A DNA stretch of 64,000 nt, from positions 4,281,789-4,345,788 of the forward strand of contig OZ038382.1 of NCBI GenBank assembly GCA_964036045.1, in the 5' to 3' direction. The notes under the pieces are model-generated. The model saw only the letters and a program-made list of their open reading frames with translations, was not told the origin of the DNA and searched no databases. The position numbers were made by a program, and so were the translations under genes. How positions within the stretch are numbered: the stretch's first letter is position 1; every line of letters starts with the position of its first letter. The DNA is from Eutreptiella sp. 'Long Island Sound 2002' (Eukaryota; Euglenozoa; Euglenophyceae; Eutreptiales; Eutreptiaceae). Shown in pieces: positions 32,453 to 45,625 of the stretch.

Positions 32453-34982
32453 TTTCCCTGTGTCACTCTACTGACAGGTGCAGTGAGCACTCTTCTGCAG
32501 ACATGCCTGTGTATGGGTGTAAGAGCAGTTGTCACAGTTGCCCCGCATTGCATCGCAGGACAGGACCGTTAGCCCCCCGTGACAACCACTCCCTGGCCGT
32601 TGGCCATTGGTTTTTTTTCAAAGACTACTGCTTACTGAGCACTGCACTGACCCTGTCTGTGCCCTGCAGACCCATGCCTATGGTTTCCAGCGTGGGCCAG
32701 GTGGCCGCTTATCAGGATTGCAGGCACCCAACGAGTGTATGCCTTGCTGACCATGTGTTGCATGGGAACGGCCCTGATGTAATGACCTTGGGGAGCCAAC
32801 GAAGAACGGTGGCTTACTACACCAGGGGGGAATGACAAGCAAGGTGTTATGAGGCAAGGTGTGTCTTCCCTCCTTGGGGACAAGCGAGCCCACAGTTAGG
32901 ACCCCTGACTGGTCCAGACCCATGGGGTTCTACCCTTCCTTACAGGGTTTGCCATACCCCTATGTGTGCTACGTATGTCTGTGTGTGTCTCACTTCTCTC
33001 CCCGGCGTGGCTCCCAGAGACTGGGCTTCGCTGACGTCGGACCGAAGGTCCTAATCAGGTACTATTACCACTCCTATGGCGCCCAATTTCTGTGCTGGCG
33101 CCTATCCTTGGGGGAAGACGGCAAAAGCCCTACCTACTAGAGGGGAGGGGTGGCCAAGTGTGCTAAGGGCATACAAAACGGCCATTTTTGGTACAGGCCA
33201 AAAGCTAACGCACTCCCCTGCCCACGAGGAAAAGCACGCGGGACAGGAGACACCACTACACTAAACTCACTAACGCCAGCACCGGCCTTCGAAGGCAGGG
33301 TGAGCACTCATCACTTGCACTCAACTCCTGCCAGGCCTGCTGACCCTAACCCCTACACACGCTACTGGGTGCTGCTGTCAAAGATGTCTCGGGCCCTAAT
33401 GAACCTCCTGTGAAGAAGACAAGAGAACACAGCGCTGCTAAGCAACTGTGGCCTAACAGGGGACGCCACAACGCATTTCCCCTGCTAGGGCTTGGAGGGA
33501 AGGGGTGCTCTCGTTGTGTGCACAGCGCGGATGTCGATGAAGTCGAACTGCCCTCGCCACTCCTGGCTGAGGCACAATCAATTGATTTGTGATCAGCGCC
33601 CCTGTTTTGCTGGGGCAGAAAAATGGGATAGCCGCCGAAGGCAGCTGCTGCGTGCACCAATCACCCTGGACCTTCCCCCACCTGTACAACAGAGGCAAAT
33701 GAAGGGGTGTTTGCGGCGGAGGAACCAAGCCACACTCCACGTATTATACGCTTCTCAGTGTGACCCATAATACACTGTCCGCAAACACGCTGATTTGTGA
33801 TCAGCTCCCCTGTCAAGCAAGCAAGCGTTAAGAGACTCCTCAGGTTCTCTTAAAGAACGTACCGAGGAGCCTCTGGGTAACCTAAACAAGGTTTATCGTG
33901 CGCAATTCGGGTGGCCTACCCTTTAATGCATCATGTGCACGCAGGGAAGGGAGGCAGACCAATTCCTCACTGACTCAACCAGGAGGTGAGCTCCTCATGG
34001 GCTAACCTACCTTACTCACCATGCATCGTGTGAATGCCGAAGTGAAACGAACACAAAACAAGCCTAAGCGTTTTAAGCAACCCTACTTTAACGCTACGGC
34101 TACACACGAACAAACACTTTCTTTACTTACCTGTGAAGAGAAAACAAGGGTGAATTGTGGTACAGGGAAAGCGTCACAGCTTGTGAATGCCTCGATTAGG
34201 CACATGCAACGCGAGCACAGCGCATATTCTAACCCTACGTGCGCGCTGCGCGCTCCATTCGCATCGCATACCTTTCATTCCTGTTTTGACCTGTGCAGAG
34301 CACGAGAGAGGAACACCCGACCCCCCAACGAACGCAGCGTTGACAACCCTAACGTTTTGACGAAACAACCAACACGAACGCAATGCGTGCGTGTGAGATG
34401 ACACTGACATACCTGAGAGGTGGGTTGTTGACCTGCTCTGTGGTGTGGGTTGAATTTGAATACTTTTCTCTGAAGTTTATAAAAGTTTTGATGCAACTGT
34501 GCAAAAATTTCCTTTGGAACTTTAAAAACTACGGCCCATACATTCTTTTTCAAAAGCCGTTTAAGCTTGCGCAACCTTATTCTTGGAGTCCGCTTCCCTG
34601 CGCTTGTCTGCGACTTTGAGTTAAGTGTAAAAATGACGATTTCCCGCGTGGCTTCGTCGATTTTTAATGATTTCACTTGCTACATCGCAACCCCTTCCGC
34701 TAAACCGCAGCAATCACTCCCTGTCGGTTACATTTTCTATTTTTTCCAGCTCCTGGAGGTTTGTGTCCTCCATTGGGAGTATTGCTCCGCCCTGGCCCTT
34801 GGTCAGGACGTATACTAAAACGCTGTTTATGCAGCAATAGTCGTTCGCATTGGAGCGTTCGACTGTACCCTAGTGGGCAAGCATATGTGCTCTAGGCAGG
34901 GAGTCCTGGGTTCAAACCCCACTACCCCCAAACTTTTTCCAAAAGTTTTCGTCACACGCCGGCGACTTTTGAGGAATGCCCC
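32453..34982 (+). other. Element A copy 2 3' noncoding region, truncated before its LTR
   Basis: Colinear with 5292-7604 apart from a divergent section (about 32790-33090) and an extra ~180 bp after the stop codon. It contains CCAGGGGGGA at about 32823-32832, which resembles the polypurine tract of copy 1 but is far from any LTR. The tRNA-like block recurs at about 34835-34930. Similarity ends sharply at 34982. Confidence 0.7.
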
Positions 34983-35159
34983 ATGAGACAGCGACACCAC
35001 CTAGGCGCTAGGGACTTGTGCGCGCTCCAACAACAATGAAGATGAATACAGACGAACACCAAGAGCAAGTGAGCCGCGACGACGAAGAAATTGAACATTG
35101 CGTGCTCCAAACCACCTAGCAACGTGCGTGCCATAGGAACCGAAAAAATAGATTACTAA
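34983..35159. other. Unassigned sequence downstream of Element A copy 2
   Basis: No match to the rest of the window and no open frame of interest. GTGCGCGCTCCAACAAC and GCGTGCTCCAAACCACC near its two ends are loosely similar, suggesting an old internal duplication. Confidence 0.4.
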
Positions 35160-35990
35160 CACGCCACGCCCTCCGTCTCGCACTCATCCTCTTCCTTTGT
35201 CCTTCTCCATGTACCTCCCCACCCACCATTGTGCCCATTAGGACACGCTTACTCTTGGGCGTCGCAAAAAACAAAGAGTCCACAAACCAAAGAATGAGTA
35301 GCATATGCCGCCATACATGCATTAAGACACGCTTACTCTTGGGTGTCGCAAAAAACAAAGAGTCCAAGACATAAAGAATAAGTAGCATGTCATGAATGCA
35401 TTAAACAAACACGCCTACTCTTGGGCTTCGCAAAATACAAAGAGTCCGCAAACCAACGATTAAGTAGCATGTGCCGCCATGCAAGCATTAAGACACGCTT
35501 ACTCTTGGGCGTCGCACAACACAAAGAGTCCATGACATAAAGAATAAGTAGCATGTCATGAATGCATTAAACAAACACGCCTACTCTTGGGCGTCGCAAA
35601 ATGCAAAGAGTCACGCCACGCCCTCCGTCTCGCACTCTTTCTCTTCCTTTGTCCTTCTCCATGTATCTCCCCACCCACCTTTGTGCCCATTAAAACACGC
35701 TTACTCTTGGGCGTCGCAAAAAACAAAGAGTCCGCAAACCAAAGAGTGAGTAGCATATGCCGCCATACATGCATTAAGACACGCTTACTCTTGGGCGTCG
35801 CAAAAAACAAAGAGTCCAAGACATAAAGAATAAGTAGCATGTCATGAATGCATTAAACAAACACGCCTACTCTTGGGCGTCGCAAAATGCAAAGAGTCCA
35901 CAAACAAACGAGTAAATAGCATACACCGCCATGAATGCATTAAGACAGGCTTACTCTTGGGCGTCGCCAAAACCAAAGAGTCCGGGACGG
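35160..35990. repeat. Minisatellite, ~81-86 bp units in a ~451-bp higher-order arrangement
   Basis: TACTCTTGGGCGTCGC followed 10-20 bp later by ACAAAGAGTC recurs nine times (near 35249, 35336, 35417, 35500, 35583, 35702, 35787, 35868 and 35951). Spacing is 81-86 bp except one 119-bp gap. A CACGCCACGCCCTCCGTCTC block at 35161 recurs at 35612, giving a ~451-bp larger period. ACTCTT and AAGAGT in each unit can form a small stem. Confidence 0.9.
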
Positions 35991-36520
35991 GAAGAATAAG
36001 TAAGACACCAAAGGAACATGGTGACACACATAAATGGCGTGCGGCAAGAGTGCAAAACGAGGGTAGAATGGAAGAAGAGAAAGGTGGCAATTTGCTTGCG
36101 TAGGACCAGGAGCTTGTGTGCGTGCCCCAAACAAACAAAAGAGGAGAGGACAAGAGGTAGGCAAAGGCAACACAAAGTGCATGCGACAAGGGACGGGACG
36201 AAAGGAGGAACGATGCACGAGAACAAAAAGCAGGCAGGAAAGGGAGAAGAAGAATGAACGTGTGTGCCCGCCCCAAAATATAGCAACATGCGCGCGTAGA
36301 CACTAGGAGCTAGAGTGCGTGCCCCAGCAAAGCCACCACGAAGGGAGAGAAAGGGAGCAGGGGAAGAGAGGACCGGGGACGGAGAGGGAGGGGAAGGGGC
36401 GGGGAAAGCAAAGCAGAGCGGGGAGAGCGGGGGAGGAGCAACAACGATGTGCGCGCGAAAAAAACAACAACAAACAAAACAGCAAAGCACCGCGCACGCA
36501 ACCAGCGAAGTCAGCAAGGA
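35991..36520. other. Purine-rich region between two tandem repeats
   Basis: There is no recognisable gene. Two loosely similar stretches (about 36105-36135 and 36305-36330, each with GTGCGTGCCCCA) suggest a duplication of ~200 bp. 36340-36440 is nearly all purine on the plus strand (GGGAGAGAAAGGGAGCAGGG and similar). Confidence 0.5.
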
Positions 36521-36524
36521 GAGA

Positions 36525-37545
36525 AAGCAACATGACGCCCCGGATTGGAGCGTCCGGGGCGAGGGGGGGCACGGCCCGAGCCCCCGAACTGGATCGTCCG
36601 GGGGTGAACCTGGTGCCATGGACTGGAGCGTTCGAGGCAACGGGGAGAATACGACAAAAAGACGCCCCGGATTGGAGCTACCGGGGCGGAATGAAGCACA
36701 ACATTAGCCCCCGGACTGGATCTGGCGCCACGGACTGGAGCGTCCGAGGCGGCAGAGAGGGTACGACAAAAAGACCCCCCGGATTGGAGCAACCAGGGAG
36801 GAATGAAGCACGGCGCAAGCCCCCGGACTGGATCGTCCAGGGGTGAACCCGGTGCCACAGACTGGAGCGTCCGAGTCAGCGGAGAGAATATGACAAAAAG
36901 ACCCCCCGGAATGGAGCAACCGGGGCGGAATGAAGCACGGCGCTAGCCCCCGGACTGGATCGTCCGGGGGTGAACCCGGTGCCACGGACTGGAGCGTCCG
37001 AGGCAGCGGAGAGAATATGACAAAAAGACCCCCCGGATTGGAGCAACCGGGGAGGAATGAAGCACGGCGCAAGCCCCCGGACTGGATCGTCCGGGGTCGA
37101 ACCCGGTGCCACGGACTGGAGCGTCCGAGGCAACGGGGAGAATACGACAAAAAGACGCCCCAGATTGGAGCTACCGGGGCGGAATGAAGCACAACATTAG
37201 CCCCCGGACTGGATCATCCGGGGGTGAACCCGGCGCCACGGACTGGAGCGTCCGAGGCGGCAGAGAGAGTACGACAAAATGACCCCCCGGATTGGAGCAA
37301 CCGGGGAGGAATGAAGCACGGCGCAAGCCCCCGGACTGGATCGTCCGGGGGTGAACCCGGTGCCACGGACTGGAGCGTCCGAGGCAGCGGAGAGAATACG
37401 ACAAAGAGACGCCCCTGATTGGAGCATCCGGGGCGGAATGAAGCACGGCGCTGGCCCCCGGACTGGATCGTCCGGGGGTGAACCCGGTGCCACGGACTGG
37501 AGCGTCCGGGGCAGCGGAGAGAATACGATAAAAAGACGGCAGCGG
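36525..37545. repeat. Minisatellite of ~127-bp units, each with three similar hairpins
   Basis: Eight units; CCCCGGACTGGAT marks their starts near 36582, 36711, 36821, 36947, 37074, 37201, 37327 and 37454 (period mostly 126-127). Each unit holds CCCCCGGAC-TGGATC-GTCCGGGGG, CGGAC-TGGAGC-GTCCG and CCCCGGATTGGAGCAACCGGGG, all with a TGGA(T/G)C loop region. The first units are more degenerate. Long open frames across it are by-products of the GC-rich repeat. Confidence 0.92.
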
Positions 37546-37620
37546 AAAGGAGGGGCAAGAGCAAGGAGAGGTGGGGAGGGAGGACAAGGAGGACAAGAGC
37601 CAGGAAGAAGAGGAGAAGTC

Positions 37621-40600
37621 ACCCACTCACCCTCTCACCCACTCACCCACTCACCCACTCACCCACTCACCCACTCACCCACTAACCCACTCACCCACTC
37701 ACCCACTCATCCACTCACCCACTCACCCACTCACCCACTCACCCACTCACCCACTCACCCACTCACCCACTGACCCACTCACCCACTCACCAACTCACCC
37801 ACACACCCACTCACCCACTCACCCACTCACCCACTCACCCACTCACCCACTCACCCACTCACCCACTCACCCACTCACCCACTCACCCGCTCACCCCCTC
37901 ACCCACTCACCCACCCACCCACCCACCCACTCAACCACCAACCCACCCACCCACCCACCCACTCACCCACTCACCCACTCACCCACTCACCTACTCACCC
38001 ACTCACCCAATCACCCACTCACCTACTCACCCACTCACCCACTCACCCACTCACCCACTCACCCACTCACCCACTCACCCACTCACCCACTCACCCACTC
38101 ACCCACTCACCCACTCACCCACTCACCCACTCACCCACTCACCCACTCACCCACTCACCCACTCACCCGCTCACCCGCTCACCCACTCACCCATTCACCC
38201 ACTCACCCACTCACCCACTCACCCACTCACCCACTCACCCAATCACCCACTACCCACTCACCCACTCACCCTCACACCCACTCACCCACCCACCCACCCG
38301 GCCACTCACCCACTCACCCACTCACCCACTCACCCACTCACCCACTCACCCACTCACCCACTCACCCACTCACCTACTCACCCACTCACCCACTCACCCA
38401 CTCACCCACTCACCCACTCACCCACTCACCCACTCACCCACTCACCCACTCACCAACTCACCCACTCACCCTTTCACCCACTCACCCACTCACCCACTCA
38501 CCCACTCACCCACTCACCCACTCACCCACTCACCCACTCACCCACTCAGCCACTCACCCACTCACCCACTCAGCCACTCAGCCACTCACCCACTCACCCA
38601 CTCACCCACTCACCCACTCACCCGCTCACCCGCTCACCCACTCACCCACTCACCCACTCACCCACTCACCCACTCACCCACTCACCCACTCACCCACTCA
38701 CCCACTCACCCACTCACCCACTCACCCACTCACCCACTCACCTACCCACCCACTCACCCACTCGCCCACTCACCCACTCAGCCACTCACCCACCCACCCA
38801 CTCACCCACTCACCCACTCACCCACTCACCCACTCACCCACTCACCCACTCACCCACTCACCTACTCACCCACTCACCCACTCACCCACTCACCCACTCA
38901 CCCACTCACCCACTCACCCACTCACCCACTCACCCACTCACCCACTCACCCACTCACCCGCTCACCCACTCACCCACTCACCCACTCACCCACTCACCCA
39001 CTCACCCACTCACCCGCTCACCCACTCACACACTCACCCACTCACCCATTCACCCACTCACCCACTCACCCACTCACCCACTCACCCACTCACCCACTCA
39101 CCCACTCACCCACTCACCCACTCACCCACTCACCCACTCACCCACTCACCCACTCACCCACTGACCCACTCACCCACTCACCCACTCACCCACTCACCCA
39201 CTCACCCAGTCACCCAGTCACCCACTCACCCACTCACCCACTCACCCACTCACCCACTAACCCACTCACCCACTCACCCACTCACCCACTAACACACTCA
39301 CCCACTCACCCACTCACCCACTCACCCACTCACCCAGTCACCCACTCACCCACTCACCCGCTCACCCACTCACCCACTCAACCACTCACCCACTCACCCA
39401 CTCACCCACTCACCCACTCACCCACTCACCCACTCACCCACTCACCCACTCACCCACTCACCCACTCACCCACTCACCCACTCACCCACTCACCCACTCA
39501 CCCACTCACCCACTCACCCACTCACCCACTCACCCACTCACCCACTCACCTACTCACCCACTCACCCACTCACCCACTCACCCACTCACCCACTCACCCA
39601 CTCACCCACTCACCCACTCACCCACTCACCCACTCACCCACTCACCCACTCACCCACTCACCCACTCACCTACTCACCCACTCACCCACTCACCCACTCA
39701 CCCACTCACCCACTCACCCACTCACCCGCTCACCCACTCACCCACTCACCCACTCACCCACTCACCCACTCACCCACTCACCCGCTCACCCACTCACACA
39801 CTCACCCACTCACCCATTCACCCACTCACCCACTCACCCACTCACCCACTCACCCACTCACCCACTCACCCACTCACCCACTCACCCACTCACCCACTCA
39901 CCCACTCACCCACTCACCCACTCACCCACTCACCCACTCACCCACTCACCCACTCACCCACTCACCCACTCACCCAGTCACCCAGTCACCCACTCACCCA
40001 CTCACCCACTCACCCACTCACCCACTAACCCACTCACCCACTCACCCACTCACCCACTAACACACTCACCAACTCACCCACTCACCCACTCACCCACTCA
40101 CCCAGTCACCCACTCACCCACTCACCCGCTCACCCACTCACCCACTCAACCACTCACCCACTCACCCACTCACCCACTCACCCACTCACCCACTCACCCA
40201 CTCACCCACTCACCCACTCACCCACTCACCCACTCACCCACTCACCGACTCACCCAGTCACCCAGTCACCCACTCACCAACTCACCCGCTTACCCACCCA
40301 CCCACTCACCCACTCACCCACTCACCCACTCACCCACTCACCCACTCAGCCACTCAGCCACTCACCCACTCACCCACTCACCCACTCACCCACTAACCCG
40401 CTCACCCGCTCACCCACTCACCCACTCACCCACTCACCCACTCACCAACTCACCCACACACCCACTCACCCACTCACCCACTCACCCACTCACCCACTCA
40501 CCAACTCACCCACTCACCCACTCAACCACCAGCCCACCCACCCACCCACCCACTCACCCACTCACCCACTCACCCACTCACCTACTCACCCACTCACCCA

Positions 40601-43600
40601 CTCACCCACTCACCTACTCACCCACTCACCCACTCACCCACTCACCCACTCACCAACTCACCCACTCACCCACTCACCCACTCACCCACTCACCCACTCA
40701 CCCACTCACCCACTCACCCACTCACCCACTCACCCACTCACCCACTCACCCACTCACCCGCTCACCCGCTCACCCACTCACCCACTCACCCACTCACCCA
40801 CTCAACCACCAACCCACCCACCCACCCACCCACTCACCCACTCACCCACTCACCCGCTCACCCGCTCACCCACTCACCCACCCACCCACCCACCCACTCA
40901 ACCACCAACCCACCCACCCACCCACCCACTCACCCACTCACCCACTCACCCACTCACCTACTCACCCACTCACCCACTCACCCACTCACCTACTCACCCA
41001 CTCACCCACTCACCCACTCACCCACTCACCAACTCACCCACTCACCCACTCACCCACTCACCCACTCACCCACTCACCCACTCACCCACTCACCCACTCA
41101 CCCACTCACCCACTCACCCACTCACCCACTCACCCGCTCACCCGCTCACCCACTCACCCACTCACCCACTCACCCACTCACCCACTCACCCACTCACCCA
41201 CTCACCCACTCACCCACTCACCCACTCACCCACTACCCAGTCACCCACTCACCCTCACACCCACTCACCCACCCACCCACCCGGCCACTCACCCACTCAC
41301 CCACTCACCCACTCACCCACTCACCCAGTCACCCACTCACCCACTCACCCACTCATCTACTCACCCACTCACCCACTCACCCACTCACCCACTCACCCAC
41401 TCACCCACTCACCCACTCACCTACTCACCCACTCACCCACTCACCCACTCACCCACTCACCCACTCACCCACTCACCCACTCACCCACTCACCCACTCAC
41501 CCACTCACCCACTCACCCAGTTACCAACTCACCCACTCACCCACTCACCCACTCACCCACTCAGCCACTCAGCCACTCACCCACTCACCCACTCACCCAC
41601 TCACCCACTCACCCGCTCACCCGCTCACCCACTCACCCACTCACCCACTCACCCACTCACCCACTCACCCACTCACCCACTCACCCACTCACCCACTCAC
41701 CCACTCACCCACTCACCCACTCACCCACTCACCTACTCACCCACTCACCCACTCAGCCACTCACCCACTCACCCACTCACCCACTCACCCACTCACCCAC
41801 TCACCCACTCACCCACTCACCCACTCACCCACTCACCTACTCACCCACTCACCCACTCACCCACTCACCCACTCACCCACTCACCCACTCACCCACTCAC
41901 CCACTCACCCACTCACCCACTCACCCACTCACCCGCTCACCCACTCACCCACTCACCCACTCACCCACTCACCCACTCACCCACTCACCCACTCACCCGC
42001 TCACCCACTCACACACTCACCCACTCACCCATTCACCCACTCACCCACTCACCCACTCACCCACTCACCCACTCACCCACTCACCCACTCACCCACTCAC
42101 CCACTCACCCACTCACCCACTCACCCACTCACCCACTCACCCACTCACCCACTCACCCACTCACCCACTCACCCACTCACCCACTCACCCAGTCACCCAG
42201 TCACCCACTCACCCACTCACCCACTCACCCACTCACCCACTCACCCACTCACCCACTCACCCGCTCACCCACTCACCCACTCACCCACTCACCCACTCAC
42301 CCACTCACCCACTCACCCACTCACCCACTCACCCACTCACCCACTCACCCACTCACCCACTCACCCACTCACCCACTCACCCACTCACCCAGTCACCCAG
42401 TCACCCACTCACCAACTCACCCGCTTACCCGCTCACCCACTCACCCATTCACCCACTCACCCACTCACCCACTCACCCACTCACCCACTCACCCACTCAC
42501 CCGTCCACCCACTCACCCAGTCACCCACTCACCCACTCACCCACTCACCCACTCACCCACTCACCCACTCACCCACTCACCCACCCACCCACTCACCCAC
42601 TCACCCACTCACCCACTCACCCACTCACCCACTCACCCACTCACCCGCTCACCCGCTCACCCACTCACCCACTCACCCACTCACCCACTCACCCACTCAC
42701 CCACTCACCCACTCACCCACTCACCCACTCACCCACTCACCCACTCACCCACTCACCCACTCACCCACTCACCCACTCACCAACTCACCCACTCACCCAC
42801 TCACCCACGCACCCACTCACCCACTCACCCACTCACCCACTCATCCACTCACCCACTCACCCACTCACCCACTCACCCTCACACCCACTCACCCACTCAC
42901 CCACTCACCCACTCACCCGCTCACACACTCACCCACTCACCCACTCACCCACTCACCCACTCACCCAGTCACCCACTCACCCACTCACCCACTCACCCAC
43001 TCACCCACTCACCCACTCACCCACTCACCCACCCACTCACCCACTCACCCACTCACCCACTCACCCACTCACCCACTCACCCACTCACCCACTCACCCAC
43101 TCACCCACTCACCCACCCACCCACTCGCCCACCCACCCACTCACCCACTCAGCCACTCACCCACTCACCCACTCACCCACTCACCCACTCACCGCTCACC
43201 CACTCACCCACTCACCCACTTACCCACCCACCCACTCACCCACTCACCCACTCACCCACTCACCCACTCACCCACTCACCCACTCACCCACTCACCCAGT
43301 CACCCACTCACCCACTCACCCACTCACCCACTCACCCACTCACCCACTCACCCACTCACCCACTCACCCACTCACCCACTCACCCACTCACCCACTCACC
43401 CACTCACCCACCCACCCACTCGCCTACTCGCCCACTCACCCACTCAGCCACTCACCCACTCACCCACTCACCCACTCACCCACTCACCCGCTCACCCCCT
43501 CACCCACTCACCCACTTACCCACCCACCCACTCACCCACTCACACACTCACCCACTCACCCACTCACCCACTCACCCACTCACCCACTCACCCACTCACC

Positions 43601-44858
43601 CACTCACCCACTCACCCACTCACCCACTCACCCACTCACCCACTCACCCACTCACCCACTCACCCACTCACCCACTCACCCACTCACCCACTCACCCACT
43701 CACCCACTCACCCACTCACCCACTCACCCACTCACCCACTCACCCACTCACCCACTCACCAACTCACCCACTCACCCACTCACCCACTCACCCACTCACC
43801 CACTCACCCACTCACCCACTCACCCACTCACCCACTCACCCACTCACCCACTCGTCCACTCACCCACTCACCCACTCACCCACTCACCCACTCACCCACT
43901 CACCCACTCACCCACTCACCCACTCAACCAACTCACCCACTCTACCACTCACCCACTCACCCACTCACCCACTCACCCACTCACCCACTCACCCACTCAC
44001 CCACTCACCCACTCACCCACTCACCCACTCACCCAGTCACCCACTCACCCACTCACCCACTCACCCACTCACCCTCACACCCACTCACCCGCTCACCCAC
44101 TCACCCACTCACCCGCTCACACACTCACTCACTCACCCACTCACCCACTCACCCACTCACCCTCACACCCACTCACCCACTCACCCACTCACCCACTTAC
44201 CCACCCACCCACTCACACACTCACCCACTCACCCGCTCACACACTCACCCACTCACCCACTCACCCACTGACCCACTCACCCACTCACCCACTCACCCAC
44301 TCACTCACTCACCCACTCACCCACTCACCCACTCACCCACTCACCCACTCACCCACTCACCCACTCAGCCACTCACCCACTCACCCACTCACCCACTCAC
44401 CCACTCACCCACTCACCCACTCACCCACTCACCCACTCACCCACTCACCCACTCACCCACTCACCCACTCACCCACTCACCCACTCACCCGCTCACCCAC
44501 TCACACACTCACCCACTCACCCACTCACCCACTCACCCACTCACCCACTCACCCACTCACCCACTCACCCACTCACCCACTCACCCACTCGTCCACTCAC
44601 CCACTCACCCACTCACCCACTCACCCACTCACCCACTCACCCACTCACCCACTCACCCACTCACCCACTCACCCACTCACCCACTCACCCACTCACCCTC
44701 ACCCCCACTCACCCACTCACCCACTCACCCACTCACCCACCCACCCACTCACCCACTCACCCACTCACCCGCTCACACACTCACCCACTCACCCACTCAC
44801 CCACTCACCCGCTCACACACTCACCCACTCACCCACTCACCCACTCACCCACTCACCC
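37621..44858. repeat. (ACTCACCC)n satellite, block 1
   Basis: 7.2 kb of the 8-bp unit ACTCACCC (G-rich strand GGGTGAGT). Common variants are GCTCACCC, ACTCACCT, CCCACCCA and ACTCAGCC. Variant order shows segmental duplication: CCCGGCCACTC at about 38297 and 41280, GCTCACCCACTCACACACTC at about 39014, 39782 and 41998, and paired CAGTCACCCAGTCACC blocks at about 39209, 39974 and 42190. Offsets are ~768 and ~2983 bp. It is preceded by 37546-37620, an A/G-rich edge. All long frames read P-L-T-H-S-P-T-H and are not genes. Confidence 0.97.
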
Positions 44859-45625
44859 TGGTGACCTGGCACCAGTCTAAAAACCCTCAGGATGGTAGCT
44901 GTAGGACGGATTGCCTACACGCACTGCCACGCTCGACACCAATCGTGAATCGTCGTGATAGTCGTGCCACCACGTGACTCAGCTCTGCCATCGTGGCCCC
45001 CTCTCCGCTCAACTCCACCCGTATGGTGCACTCTCTCTCTCCCTCTTCATCCCGTGTCTCCAAGGGCTGAGTGCCGCACCTCAAGTGCGTCCCTCCCCCT
45101 TGCAAGCCGTTTCCTGCTCACAGTGGGCACGTCGTTATACGTTCGGCTCTGGCAAGACGTCGACCTCGCCGTGGCAATCTTCCAGGCCGCTACGCGGGGA
45201 GCCGCGACGGGGACTGCATTCGACGTATCCGCCGCTCAAGCGTGACGCCTTGTGCAGGGGTATCATCAGTCGTCCGATTCGTCGTCCCAACGTGGGGCCC
45301 CTCGCTCCCGTGCGCCACTAGGGTTGCAGCACCACGCGCCAGCGCGGTGCTCCCCTCGCACCCCCGCCCTGTGTGTCCTGGGACCCCCGCTCACCGACCC
45401 GGTCCGCCAGGCGGCCCCATGTTACTCCGCGCCATCGCGCCATGCTCTTTGTTTTGTCACACTATGGCCACGCTCGTGGTACCCCTTGTTTCTCTCCTGC
45501 GCGCCCCATCCGACTGGGGCTGCCTATGATGTCAGTGCACCTCCGTTTGCCGACACCTCGATCTGCTCCCCCCCCCCAACATATTGCGGCCACAGGCCAC
45601 CCGCTCTTTTCTCGCCACAGCTACC
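44859..45625 (+). promoter_or_regulatory. LINE 5' untranslated region with structured 5' terminus
   Basis: The first bases fold as CTGGTG-ACCTGG-CACCAG (44858-44875). A second stem follows, TGTAGG-ACGGATTG-CCTACA (44900-44919). The first ~75 bp recur in the 1.68 kb element at 55839 with a paired change in the second stem (TGTGGG...CCCACA). The 767-bp region should contain an internal promoter, as LINEs need. ORF1 starts at ATG 45626 in a CTACCATGT/CCACCATGT context. Confidence 0.7.

Larger units (their letters stand above)
8759..34982 (+). mobile_element. Element A copy 2, interrupted by a hAT element and by Element B
   Basis: The 5' LTR (8759-9466), primer site, gag (9550-11761), pol in three pieces (11762-13162, 14634-15993, 30406-32452) and the 3' noncoding region (32453-34982) are all visible. 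The hAT insert plus target duplication adds 1471 bp and the Element B insert adds 14416 bp. Both remainders modulo 3 equal the observed frame changes across the gaps, so pol was continuous before both insertions. Homology to copy 1 ends at GGAATGCCCC (34982), before the expected 3' LTR, which is missing. Confidence 0.9.

Noticed and set aside
37571-39292. Very long open frames of P-L-T-H-S-P-T-H repeats (also 54043-55860, 54293-57097, 57223-58707, 58966-60655)
   Set aside because: An 8-bp repeat without stop codons leaves every plus frame open. The peptide is a by-product of the satellite, with no start context, no unique domain and the same sequence in all three frames.
37621-44858. CRISPR array
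   Set aside because: Uniform 8-bp tandem units without spacers, in a eukaryotic repeat context; the 30-bp hairpin array at 56100-57025 likewise has no unique spacers and no cas genes.
44859-44960. Hammerhead or HDV-type ribozyme at the LINE 5' end
   Set aside because: Stems are visible, but I could not find the conserved hammerhead core (CUGANGA...GAAA) or a nested HDV double pseudoknot by eye. Kept only as a test in the findings.
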